Positions 16,938 through 25,156 of a stretch of 64,000 bases of DNA are shown in pieces. Source of the DNA: DATBGO01 sp963840095 (GTDB lineage Bacteria; Actinomycetota; Actinomycetes; Streptosporangiales; Streptosporangiaceae); the NCBI GenBank assembly GCA_963840095.1, contig CAWIXN010000013.1, positions 372,001 through 436,000 on the forward strand, given 5' to 3'. Made by a program: the position numbers and the translations under genes. The notes beneath the pieces are model-generated. The model did not search any database and was not told where the DNA came from. It worked only from the letters and a program-made list of their open reading frames with translations. Each line of letters begins with the position of its first letter. Position 1 is the first letter of the stretch.

Positions 16938-18701
16938 ATGACGGGTTTGCGGGATCTGGTCACCCTGCTGTACCGGGCTGACTGGACACAGCTGAGCCTG
17001 TCCGGCGAGCTGACCAGGCGGGCCGATCTGGCCGCTGAGCGGTCGCTGCTCGCCCCGTCCGGGCGGGCCGCTGACCCGGTGGACGCGCCGGAGCCACCGC
17101 GCTGGCGGGAAACGAAGAGCAGCGTGCTGGTCGCGCCAGGCGGCCGGTTCCGGGTGGAGAGCGTGGCCCGCGACGAGCGCGTGGACGCCGCCGAGCATCC
17201 GGACGCCGCGGAGTATCCGGACGCCGCGGGGCAATCGGACGTCAGCGGCCGCCGGGAACTGATCGTCTGCGACGGGGAGTCGTGCTGGCGGCTCCTCGGC
17301 GACTGGGCGGAGCGGCGCGAGGCCGGCCTCCGGGATCCGGCGCTGGCGCAGCTGCTTGACTCGTCCTGGCTGCTCGCCGGGTACGTCCTGCAAGAGTCAG
17401 GGACCATCGACGCCGACGGCCGGACTGCCTACTGCGTCACCGCGACGCCGCGCCCGTTCGGGCCGCGCGAGGGCCGGCCGGACCGCCTCGACGTCCTGGT
17501 CGACGCCGAGCTGGGGATCCTGCTCCGCCTGGAGGCCAAGCACGCCGGCCGGCTGATCGAGACGGTCGCACTCGATCCGGTAACGATTCAGCCCGATCGG
17601 ATCCCCGATCCGACCCAGTTCCTGCCTCCGCCGGGGACCACCTCGAGCGGTTCGGCTCCTGCTGAGTCCGGGCAGCTGAAAGGCCCGCTCGGGCAGGTGG
17701 TCGGCACCGCGGCGGACCTGACGGCCACCGCGCTCGACTTTGCCGTCCGGCACGCTCCGCGGCCGGCTGAGGCGCAGCCAGCGCCCCCGATGCCGGTGCC
17801 AGCGCCCGAGGCCGAGTCAGTTCCGGGCGAGCCGCTAGCCAGCGACGAGATCAACCTGCTGTACCGCACCGGGCTGCCCAGCCAGGACTTCACCGCCGAG
17901 GTCCGGCACTGGGCGAACGCCGACGTCGTGCTGCAACGCTGGCAGCAACTACGCTCGTCCGCGCCGCAGCCGATCACCGGCATCTTCGGCCCCGACGCGC
18001 TGTGGTCCGCACTCGGCGAGCGGGTCACGGGCATCACGTATCGCACCGCCCAGCTGCGTGTCGCGGCGCCCCGCCGGTACCGGATCGATTACCTGTCCGG
18101 TGACTGGCATTCCAAGCTGGCCGTCACCTGCGACGGCTCGCGCGTGCAGACCCGCTACCACAACCGGGTGGTGACCGGTCCAGTCAAGCAGCTGGACGAC
18201 GACTGGGCCCAGCTGGCCGATCCAGCCTGGCTGCTGTCGGACTGGCGGCTCTCACCCGCAGGCGAGACCACGGTGGACGGCCGGCCTGGCCTGCTCGCCT
18301 GGGCCGACGCCAGGCAGGTTGCCGACCTGCCGGGGCTATCTCCGGGCGGCTGGTACCGGCCGCGCGCGGGCGTTACGTTCGACCGGGCCGCGGTCGTCAT
18401 CGACCCGGAGCTTGGCATCCTGCTGCGGCTAGTCGGCTATTTCGACGGCCAACCAGCCGCCTGCTTCGAGCTGCACGGCGTCCAGCAGTGCAGCGCCACC
18501 GACCCGGCCGAATTCACGCTCGAGGTTCCGCCGGGCACCAGGGTCGTCGCAAGTTCCTCGCCGCTGGCCCACCTGGATATGCAGGGGCCGGTCAGGGCGG
18601 CCAAGGTGGCCGGCCAGCTCGGCATGGCCGGCGCAGCGGCGCTATCAGGCTGGCTGCAGAACCGGCCGCGCAAGCACGAGTCATCCGACCAGGACCGCTA
18701 G
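16938..18701 (+). CDS. hypothetical protein with two LolA-like repeats
   Basis: A 587-residue cytosolic-looking protein with no signal peptide, preceded by GAGGAGGG 6 nt before the ATG. It is an internal duplication: about residues 105-225 (CDGESCWRLL, LLDSSWLLAGY, ELGILLRLEAKHAGRLIE) realign with about 395-530 (CDGSRVQTRY, LADPAWLLSDW, ELGILLRLVGYFDGQPAA). The repeat unit resembles the half-barrel seen in outer-membrane lipoprotein sorting/DUF4292-like proteins, but no lipobox is present. Between them lies a Pro/Ala-rich linker, and residues 85-100 hold short HPDAAEYPDAAG repeats. The function is unknown. Confidence 0.8.
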   Translation: MTGLRDLVTLLYRADWTQLSLSGELTRRADLAAERSLLAPSGRAADPVDAPEPPRWRETKSSVLVAPGGRFRVESVARDERVDAAEHPDAAEYPDAAGQSDVSGRRELIVCDGESCWRLLGDWAERREAGLRDPALAQLLDSSWLLAGYVLQESGTIDADGRTAYCVTATPRPFGPREGRPDRLDVLVDAELGILLRLEAKHAGRLIETVALDPVTIQPDRIPDPTQFLPPPGTTSSGSAPAESGQLKGPLGQVVGTAADLTATALDFAVRHAPRPAEAQPAPPMPVPAPEAESVPGEPLASDEINLLYRTGLPSQDFTAEVRHWANADVVLQRWQQLRSSAPQPITGIFGPDALWSALGERVTGITYRTAQLRVAAPRRYRIDYLSGDWHSKLAVTCDGSRVQTRYHNRVVTGPVKQLDDDWAQLADPAWLLSDWRLSPAGETTVDGRPGLLAWADARQVADLPGLSPGGWYRPRAGVTFDRAAVVIDPELGILLRLVGYFDGQPAACFELHGVQQCSATDPAEFTLEVPPGTRVVASSSPLAHLDMQGPVRAAKVAGQLGMAGAAALSGWLQNRPRKHESSDQDR

Positions 18702-18713
18702 GTCGGCGTCCGA

Positions 18714-20216
18714 CTAGGACGCCCCGGCGCCTCCTGCGGGTACCTCGGCCAGCGTCCTGGACAGTCGGCTCAGGGTCCGCTCCCGGCCGAGCAGCTCGAT
18801 CGAATCGAAAAGCGGCGGCCCGATGCGCCGACCGGTCACCGCGACCCGCACGGAGCCGCCGAACACGGCCCGCGGCTTCAGCCCCATCTTCTCCACCATC
18901 GAGCGCAGGGCATCCTCGATGGCCGGCCTGGTCCAGGATCCGATCCCGTCCAGCGCGGCACGCGCGGCCTCAAGCACCGGTGCCGCGTCGGCGCCGAGCG
19001 AGCGTTCGGCATCAGCGGCATCGACGGTGAACCGGTCTTCGGGGACGAATAGGAAAGCCAGCATGTCGGCCGCCTCCGCCAGGTCGCCGGAGCGCTCCTG
19101 GACCAGCGGCGCCGCCGCCGCGATCAGGGTGGCCTCCTGCTCCGACGGCGGGTCACCGACCAGCTTCAGCCGGTGCAGGAACGGCGTCAGTCTGGCCGCG
19201 AAATCGGCCGGCTCCAGGGCCCGGATCTTGTCCCCGTTGATCGCCCTGAGCTTGTCCACGTCGAACTGGGCGGCGTTCTTGTTGACCCGGGCCAGGTCGA
19301 ACTCGGCGGCCATCTCGGCCATCGTGAACTCCTCCCGGTTCTCCCCCGGTGACCAGCCGAGCAGCGCGAGGTAGTTGCAGATCGCCTCGGGGAGGTAGCC
19401 GTGCTCCCGGTACCAGTTGACCGAGACGACGCCGTTGCGCTTGGACAGCCGCTGGCCGTCCTTGCCGAGGACGTACGGCAGGTGCGCGAACACCGGGTAC
19501 TCCGCCTCGGGCACCCCCATCGCCGCGTAGACGGCCAGCTGCCGCGGCGTCGACGACAGCAGGTCCTCGCCCCGCACCACGTGGGTGATCCTCATGAGCA
19601 CGTCGTCGACCGCGACGGCCAGCGTGTACAGCGGGCTGCCGTCGGCGCGGGCCAGCACGAAATCGGGCACGTGCTGGTGGTCGAAGGTCACCTCGCCCCG
19701 GACCAGGTCGGTGAAGGTGGTCGAGCCGTCCGGCATTCGCAACCGCACTACGGGCTGCCTGCCCTCTGCCTGGTAGGCAGCGACCTGGTCGGCCGTCAGC
19801 TCCCGGCAGTGCCCGTCGTAGCCGCTCGGGCCGCCCGCCGCCCGCGAGGCCGCCCGGCGCTCCGCGAGTTCCTCCTGCGTGCAGCAGCAGTAATAGGCGG
19901 CACCGGAATTCAGCAGGGTTTCCACCCAATCCGCGTAGATCTCCAGCCGCTGGCTCTGCTGGTACGGGCCGTACCGGCCGCCGACCTCCGGCCCCTCGTC
20001 CCAGTCCAGGCCCAGCCAGCGCAGCGTGTCCAGCGCCGAGGCGACATACTCGGGTGTCACCCGGGACGCGTCGGTGTCCTCGATCCTGAGCACGAACGTC
20101 CCGCCGGTGTGCCGGGCGAACGCCCAGTCGTACAGAGCGGTCCGGATATTTCCGACATGCAGATCGCCGCTAGGGGACGGGGCAAACCGCACCCGGACGG
20201 CCGGATCCTCAGACAT
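18714..20216 (-). CDS. gltX: glutamate--tRNA ligase
   Basis: A 500-residue class I synthetase that charges tRNA-Glu. The HIGH-like motif is PSGDLHVGN (residues 14-22) and the KMSKS-like motif is RLSKRNG near residue 253; between them are the catalytic FVLRIEDTD and RGEDLL segments. A CCC cluster (YYCCCTQEEL) near residue 110 sits where zinc-binding GltX proteins keep Cys. Length is normal. Its ATG overlaps the stop of the upstream hydrolase gene by 8 nt. It is probably non-discriminating, because tRNA-Gln and GatCAB are present. Confidence 0.97.
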   Translation of the reverse strand: MSEDPAVRVRFAPSPSGDLHVGNIRTALYDWAFARHTGGTFVLRIEDTDASRVTPEYVASALDTLRWLGLDWDEGPEVGGRYGPYQQSQRLEIYADWVETLLNSGAAYYCCCTQEELAERRAASRAAGGPSGYDGHCRELTADQVAAYQAEGRQPVVRLRMPDGSTTFTDLVRGEVTFDHQHVPDFVLARADGSPLYTLAVAVDDVLMRITHVVRGEDLLSSTPRQLAVYAAMGVPEAEYPVFAHLPYVLGKDGQRLSKRNGVVSVNWYREHGYLPEAICNYLALLGWSPGENREEFTMAEMAAEFDLARVNKNAAQFDVDKLRAINGDKIRALEPADFAARLTPFLHRLKLVGDPPSEQEATLIAAAAPLVQERSGDLAEAADMLAFLFVPEDRFTVDAADAERSLGADAAPVLEAARAALDGIGSWTRPAIEDALRSMVEKMGLKPRAVFGGSVRVAVTGRRIGPPLFDSIELLGRERTLSRLSRTLAEVPAGGAGAS

Positions 20217-21027
20217 GGCTGATCACCCTGTTGGTTAGCGTTCCGATTCCCTCGATACGCACCGAAACCTGATCGCCGTCCTCGAGCGGGCCAACCCCGG
20301 CCGGAGTCCCGGTCAGCAGCACGTCGCCCGGCAGCAGCGTCATGACCGCGCTCACATAGGTCACCAGCGCGGTCACGTCGTGCAGCAGCAGCGAGGTACG
20401 CGCGTGCTGCCTGACCTCGCCGTTGACCAGCGTGCTGAGTTCCAGGTCGGAGGGATCCAGCTCGGTCTCGATCCACGGCCCCAGCGGGCAGAACGTGTCG
20501 AACCCCTTGGCCCTGGCCCACTGGCCATCCCTGGCCTGCAGGTCACGCGCGGTGACGTCGTTGGCGCAGGTGTAGCCGAAGATCACGTCGGGCACCCGGG
20601 CGGCGGGCACCTCGCGGCACAGCCGGCCGATCACCACGGCGAGCTCGCCCTCGTAGTCGACCTGCTTGGACAGCTGCACCGGACGGACAATCGCATCGGC
20701 CGGACCGGCCACCGCCGTGGACGGCTTGAGGAAGATCACCGGCTCATCCGGCGGCTCGCTGCCCATCTCCCGCGCGTGATCGGCGTAGTTCTTCCCGATC
20801 GCGACGACCTTGCTGGGCAGCACGGGAGCCAGCAGCCGCACGTCGGCCAGCGGATAGCGCGCCCCGGTGAACTGAACGCTGGTCTTTCCTACGCCAAACG
20901 GGTGTCCGGACAACTCGGCCACGACCAGCTCGTCGCTCGCGTGGCCGGCCGCGGCACCATCCGGCGGAGCCTCCTGCACGACTCCGTAGGCGACTTCGCT
21001 GCCCACGGTAAACCTCGCGATACGCAC
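20209..21027 (-). CDS. fumarylacetoacetate hydrolase family protein
   Basis: A 272-residue FAH-fold enzyme. Family motifs: KVVAIGKNYADHAREMG, then VIFLKPSTAV, the metal-binding E-x-E in DYEGELAVVIG, the NDVTARDLQ loop, and LTGTPAGVGPLEDGD near the C-terminus. Members hydrolyse or decarboxylate 2-oxo acids; the usual annotation is acylpyruvase or 2-hydroxyhepta-2,4-diene-1,7-dioate isomerase, which the sequence alone cannot choose between. GTG start with GGAGGG upstream; translationally coupled to gltX. Confidence 0.93.
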   Translation of the reverse strand: MRIARFTVGSEVAYGVVQEAPPDGAAAGHASDELVVAELSGHPFGVGKTSVQFTGARYPLADVRLLAPVLPSKVVAIGKNYADHAREMGSEPPDEPVIFLKPSTAVAGPADAIVRPVQLSKQVDYEGELAVVIGRLCREVPAARVPDVIFGYTCANDVTARDLQARDGQWARAKGFDTFCPLGPWIETELDPSDLELSTLVNGEVRQHARTSLLLHDVTALVTYVSAVMTLLPGDVLLTGTPAGVGPLEDGDQVSVRIEGIGTLTNRVISHV

Positions 21028-21072
21028 GTCAGCCCTCCGCTGTTTCGACTCACGCCCGAGCCTACTGAGCGG

Positions 21073-21318
21073 CTATTGCAGGTAGCCTTCCACCTCCGGC
21101 GCCGGGCGCGGCGCGGCCTGCTCAGGGTCCTCCCCGAACTCGCGCCGGGCGCGGCGCTGCCGCAGCAGGTCCCAGCACTGGTCGAGGGCTTCCTCCGCCG
21201 TGGTCAGCCTGGCCTGCTCCTCACCCTCGGACAGCTGTCCAGCGGTGAGCTTGTCGCGCAGTTCACGCTCGGTCTTGATGAGCTGATCGATCTGACCGAG
21301 GATCTCCTTGTCATCCAT
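21073..21318 (-). CDS. DUF2630 family protein
   Basis: An 81-residue helical protein: MDDKEILGQIDQLIKTEREL, then a charged helix and DQCWDLLRQRRARREFGEDP, which is the DUF2630 signature. The function is unknown. The ATG at 21318 fits homologue starts; a GTG at 21327 in frame would add three residues. It lies 45 bp upstream of the hydrolase-gltX pair on the same strand. Confidence 0.85.
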   Translation of the reverse strand: MDDKEILGQIDQLIKTERELRDKLTAGQLSEGEEQARLTTAEEALDQCWDLLRQRRARREFGEDPEQAAPRPAPEVEGYLQ

Positions 21319-21398
21319 GCCGAACACCGTATGGGGCTGACTCGTGACGTGCCAACGCGGCCCTCCGGCGACGTACCGTGGAGTTAGAGGAGGCCGCC

Positions 21399-22505
21399 GT
21401 GTCCACTCGAGATCTGTATACCGCGCCGCCCGAGGAGTCAGGCTGGGACGTCCCGATGGCCGGCCAGGCCAGGCTCAGCTGGGAGTACGAGGACGGCCGG
21501 GACCGGCTGCTGGCTCTGTACGCCAAGGGCAAGGACAAGCAGTGGGACGCGGCACGCAGGATTGACTGGGACCTGGAGGTCGATCCGGGCGACGTGCTCG
21601 GCCTGCCTGATGAGTCGATGGCCATCTACGGGACCAGGCACTGGGACAGGCTCGGCCCGGCCAACATCGCGGAACTGCGGCGGCACTCGGCGTCCTGGCA
21701 GTTCTCCCAGTTCCTGCATGGGGAGCAGGGCGCGATGATCTGCGCCGCGAAGATCGTGGAAACCGTCCCCGACCTGGACGCCAAGTTCTACGCCGCGACC
21801 CAGACCATGGACGAGGCACGGCACGCCGAGCTGTACGCAAGGTTCCTGCACTCCAAGATCGGGCTGCTCTACCCGATCAACAGCCAGCTTCAGGCGCTGC
21901 TGGCCGACACCCTGCGCGATTCCCGCTGGGACATGCCCTACCTGGGCATGCAGGTGCTGATCGAGGGACTGGCGCTGGCCGCGTTCGGCCTGCTGCGGGA
22001 TACCACGACCAAGCCGCTGCCCAAGCAGATCCTCGCTTATGTCATGCAGGACGAGGCCAGGCACGTGGCCTTCGGCCGGATGGCACTGCGCGACTACTAC
22101 CGGCAGCTGTCCGCGGCCGAGCTGGCCGAGCGCGAGGATTTCGTGATCGAGGGCTGCTACCTGATGCGCGACCGGCTGCGCGGCGACGAGATCTGGGAGA
22201 ACTTCGGCATCAGCCGGGACGAGGTCAGGGAGATGACCCGGAAGTCCGAGCGCAACATGGCCTTCCGGTCGCTGCTGTTCAGCAGGCTGGTGCCGTGCGT
22301 CAGGGATATCGGCCTGTGGAGCGAGCGGCTCAGGCAGGCCTATGCCAACATGGGGGTGCTTGACTGCGGCCGGGCGGACCTCGAGGCGCTGATGCGGACC
22401 GACGAACAGACCGCCGAGCGGCTGGATGCCGAGCGGTTCGCCGCCGAGGAGGCCGCGAGGGCCAGTGAGGTCGCCGAGGTCATCGCCGACGGCGCGGCAG
22501 GCTGA
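21399..22505 (+). CDS. ferritin-like di-iron domain protein
   Basis: A 368-residue helical protein of the ferritin-like superfamily. Two ExxH-type repeats give the iron ligands: MDEARHAEL around residue 145 and MQDEARHVAFG around residue 220, with matching Glu in the preceding helices (HGEQGAM, IEGLALAAFG). Proteins of this layout include ribonucleotide-reductase-R2-like and AurF-like oxygenases; the substrate is unknown. The GTG at 21399 was chosen because AGAGGAGG lies 5 nt upstream. It is followed after 42 bp by a threonine synthase-like gene. Confidence 0.85.
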   Translation: MSTRDLYTAPPEESGWDVPMAGQARLSWEYEDGRDRLLALYAKGKDKQWDAARRIDWDLEVDPGDVLGLPDESMAIYGTRHWDRLGPANIAELRRHSASWQFSQFLHGEQGAMICAAKIVETVPDLDAKFYAATQTMDEARHAELYARFLHSKIGLLYPINSQLQALLADTLRDSRWDMPYLGMQVLIEGLALAAFGLLRDTTTKPLPKQILAYVMQDEARHVAFGRMALRDYYRQLSAAELAEREDFVIEGCYLMRDRLRGDEIWENFGISRDEVREMTRKSERNMAFRSLLFSRLVPCVRDIGLWSERLRQAYANMGVLDCGRADLEALMRTDEQTAERLDAERFAAEEAARASEVAEVIADGAAG

Positions 22506-22547
22506 TCCAGGGAGCAGCAGGCCGATCCACGGGAAGGGACGGCCGCC

Positions 22548-23771
22548 TTGGCCGGGACGTACTCGACGCTGACGCACCTGGAGTGCACCCGGTGCGCGGC
22601 GACCCACGACGCCGGGCAGCTGCAGGGTACCTGCAAGTGCGGGGCGCCGTTGCTGGCCCGCTATGACCTGGCTACGGCCGCGGCACTGTGCGGCCCGGGC
22701 CAGATTGCCTGCCGTCCGCCGGATCTGTGGCGGTATCACGAGCTGCTGCCGGTGGGTTCGGGCGCCGCCGTGGTCGGCCTCGGTGAGGGCATGACGCCGT
22801 TGCTGCCCATCGGGCGGCTCGGCCGCGAGCTGGGCGTGCCCGGCCTGCTGATGAAGGACGAGGGCCTGTTGCCTACCGGGACGTTTAAGGCCAGGGGCGC
22901 CGCGCTGGGTGTCTCCCGCGCGTCCGAGCTCGGCGCGACCGGAGTCGCGATGCCGACCAACGGTAACGCTGGCGCCGCCTGGGCCGCGTACGCGGCCAGG
23001 GCCGGGCTGCCCTGCCTGGTCGTGATGCCCGCCGACGCCCCGGAGATCACCCGGTCGGAATGCGTGGCGGCCGGCGCACAGACCTTCCTGGTGGACGGCC
23101 TGATCGGCGACGCGGCCCGGCTGGTCGCCGACGCGCTCCCGGCCCGCCCCGGCTACCAGGACGTCTCCACGCTCAAGGAGCCCTACCGGCTGGAAGGCAA
23201 GAAAACGATCGGGCTGGAGATCGCCGAGCAGCTTGGCTGGCGCGTCCCCGACGTCATCGTCTGCCCGGTCGGCGGGGGTGTGGCGCTGATCGGCATCGCC
23301 AAGGCCCTGTGTGAGCTCCGCGAGCTGGGCTGGATCGGCCCGGAGCTGCCCCGCCTGGTGGCGGTGCAGGCCGCTGGCTGCGCTCCGGTGGTGCGCGCCT
23401 TTGACCAGCAGGCCGGCGAGGTAGATCCGTGGCCTGACGCCAGGACGGTGGCGTTCGGCCTCACCGTTCCTTCGCCGCTGGGCGGGTTCCTGGTGCTGCG
23501 GGCGCTACGGGCGACCGGCGGCACGGCGGTGTCGGTGACCGACGCCGAGCTGCTCGCCAGCCAGCGGCAGGCGGCGCGGGCCGAGGGCTGCTGGGTCTGC
23601 CCGGAAGGGGCCGCCTGTTTCGCGGCCGTCGCCCGCCTGCGCGCTGACGGCTGGCTAGCCGAGACCGACGAGGTGGTGGCGGTGAACACCGGCGCCGGGC
23701 TGAAGTACCCGCAGACCATCCCGGCCAGCCCCGCGCTGGTCCGGGCCAGCGGCCGGCTCCCGGACGCCTGA
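22548..23771 (+). CDS. threonine synthase-like PLP enzyme
   Basis: A 407-residue fold-type II PLP enzyme. An N-terminal zinc ribbon (CTRCAATHDAGQLQGTCKCG) precedes the catalytic domain, as in type I-like bacterial threonine synthases. The PLP lysine lies in LPTGTFKARGA near residue 113, and the phosphate loop is VGGGVAL near residue 240. It converts O-phosphohomoserine to threonine if the annotation holds; related carbamate-lyase or cysteine-type enzymes are alternatives. TTG start with GGGAAGGGA in front. Probably cotranscribed with the ferritin-like gene. Confidence 0.85.
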   Translation: MAGTYSTLTHLECTRCAATHDAGQLQGTCKCGAPLLARYDLATAAALCGPGQIACRPPDLWRYHELLPVGSGAAVVGLGEGMTPLLPIGRLGRELGVPGLLMKDEGLLPTGTFKARGAALGVSRASELGATGVAMPTNGNAGAAWAAYAARAGLPCLVVMPADAPEITRSECVAAGAQTFLVDGLIGDAARLVADALPARPGYQDVSTLKEPYRLEGKKTIGLEIAEQLGWRVPDVIVCPVGGGVALIGIAKALCELRELGWIGPELPRLVAVQAAGCAPVVRAFDQQAGEVDPWPDARTVAFGLTVPSPLGGFLVLRALRATGGTAVSVTDAELLASQRQAARAEGCWVCPEGAACFAAVARLRADGWLAETDEVVAVNTGAGLKYPQTIPASPALVRASGRLPDA

Positions 23772-23875
23772 CCGGCCAGCTCTTCCCAGCCGGCGCCAGG
23801 CCAACGGCACCGCCCGCCTTGAGTCACGCTGGCAACAGCAGCCCCGCCAGCCCCAGGGCCGGGACACTTTTAATT

Positions 23876-23924
23876 GATCTTGACGACCTTTCAGCTATAT
23901 ATGCGCTGACAATCCGACAGGATC
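23876..23924 (+). repeat. GATC-bounded ~48-nt intergenic element, copy A
   Basis: A lower-GC island in the convergent junction between the threonine synthase-like gene and leuB. It starts TGATCTTGACGACCTTTCAG (23875-23894) and ends with an imperfect inverted copy of the first 11 bases (CCGACAGGATC, to 23924). The first 20 bases match a second copy at 52180-52199 (minus strand) at 18 of 20 positions. Confidence 0.5.
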
Positions 23925-23954
23925 ATGGGCAGCCGCCGGGCAGGCAGCCCGCCC

Positions 23955-24056
23955 GCCCGGGTAGCCGGCGACTCGCCCGGGTCAGCCGGCGACTCGCCCG
24001 GGTAGCCGGCGACTCGCCCGGGTCAGCCGGCGACTTGCCCGGTTAGCCGGCGACTC
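23955..24056. repeat. 20/21-bp tandem repeat ending in the leuB stop codon
   Basis: Five copies of GCCCGGGTAGCCGGCGACTC, alternating with a 21-bp form carrying TCA instead of TA. The last copy is the true 3' end of leuB and contains its TAA (24043-24045). The array looks like repeated duplication of the gene terminus into the intergenic space. Confidence 0.85.
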
Positions 24057-25095
24057 GCTCGGCGATATCGTCGCCCACCTCGGGCGTGGACCGCGCCGCC
24101 CAGGCTCCCTGGCGCTCTACCAGGTCATCGGCGACCGCCTGCTCGATCCTGGCCGCCTCGGCGGTCAGCCCGACGTGCTCACACAGCATGGCGGCCGACA
24201 GGATCGCAGCGGTCGGATCCGCCTTCTGCTGGCCCGCGAGGTCCGGCGCGCTACCGTGCACCGGCTCGAATGTGCTGGGAGCGGTCCGCTCGGGGTTGAT
24301 GCTGGCACTGGCCGCCAGGCCGATGCCGCCGGCCACTGCCGCGCCCAGTGCGGTGAGGATGTCGCCGAACAGGTTGTCGGTGAGGATGACGTCGAACCGT
24401 TCCGGCTGGGTCACGAAATACATCGACGCGGCATCCATATGGCAGTAGTCCGTGGTGACCTCGCTGAACTCCTTCGCGACCTGGTCGACCGTCCGCCGCC
24501 AGAGGTCACCGGCGTAGGTGAGCACGTTGGACTTGTGGACCAGGGTCAGCTTCCTGCGCGGCCGGTCAGCGGCGCGCTGCATCGCGTACCTGGTCACCCG
24601 TTCTACCCCGAAGGCAGTGTTGATGCTCTCCTGGGTGGCCACCTCGCCGGGACCGCCCTTCCGCATGACGCCGCCCGCCTCGATGTAGGGCCCCTCGGTC
24701 CCCTCTCGCACCACCAGCATGTCCACCGAGTCCGAGCGCAGCCCGGACAGCGGCGAGGCGACCCCCGGGTACCTGCGCACCGGGCGGAGGTTGACGTACT
24801 GGTCGAGTTCGAATCTCAGCCGCAGGACCAGACCGCGCTCGAGGACGCCGCTCGGAACGCCCGGATCACCGACCGCCCCGAGCAGGATCACGTCATGCTC
24901 GGCGATCTCACTGAGCACCGACGCAGGAAGCGCCTCCCTGGTGCGACGCCAGCGCTCCGAGCCGAGATCGTAGCTGGTGGTCTGGATCGTGACCTCGGTG
25001 ACCGCGGCCCGGAGTACCTTGATCGCCTCTGCGACCACCTCGGGACCGATGCCGTCACCGCCGATCACGGCAATCCGGATGGTGCGTGCCGCCAT
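24043..25095 (-). CDS. leuB: 3-isopropylmalate dehydrogenase
   Basis: A 350-residue NAD-dependent beta-decarboxylating dehydrogenase of leucine synthesis. Visible features: AVIGGDGIGPEV N-terminus, ESTEGPYI-like VREGTEGPYIEAGG, LVHKSNVLTYAGDLWRRTV with the catalytic Lys, the Mg2+-binding aspartates in FDVILTDNLFGDILTAL, and EPVHGSAPDLAGQ with the NAD-specificity loop. Length is normal for the family. It lies 61 bp downstream of serA on the same strand. Its 3' end seeds a tandem repeat. Confidence 0.95.
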   Translation of the reverse strand: MAARTIRIAVIGGDGIGPEVVAEAIKVLRAAVTEVTIQTTSYDLGSERWRRTREALPASVLSEIAEHDVILLGAVGDPGVPSGVLERGLVLRLRFELDQYVNLRPVRRYPGVASPLSGLRSDSVDMLVVREGTEGPYIEAGGVMRKGGPGEVATQESINTAFGVERVTRYAMQRAADRPRRKLTLVHKSNVLTYAGDLWRRTVDQVAKEFSEVTTDYCHMDAASMYFVTQPERFDVILTDNLFGDILTALGAAVAGGIGLAASASINPERTAPSTFEPVHGSAPDLAGQQKADPTAAILSAAMLCEHVGLTAEAARIEQAVADDLVERQGAWAARSTPEVGDDIAERVAG

Positions 25096-25156
25096 GCGCG
25101 TACCTTACTGGGCGGTGCCGGCTGCCTGGGAAGGTCGGTGCCAGGCCGAGGGCGGT

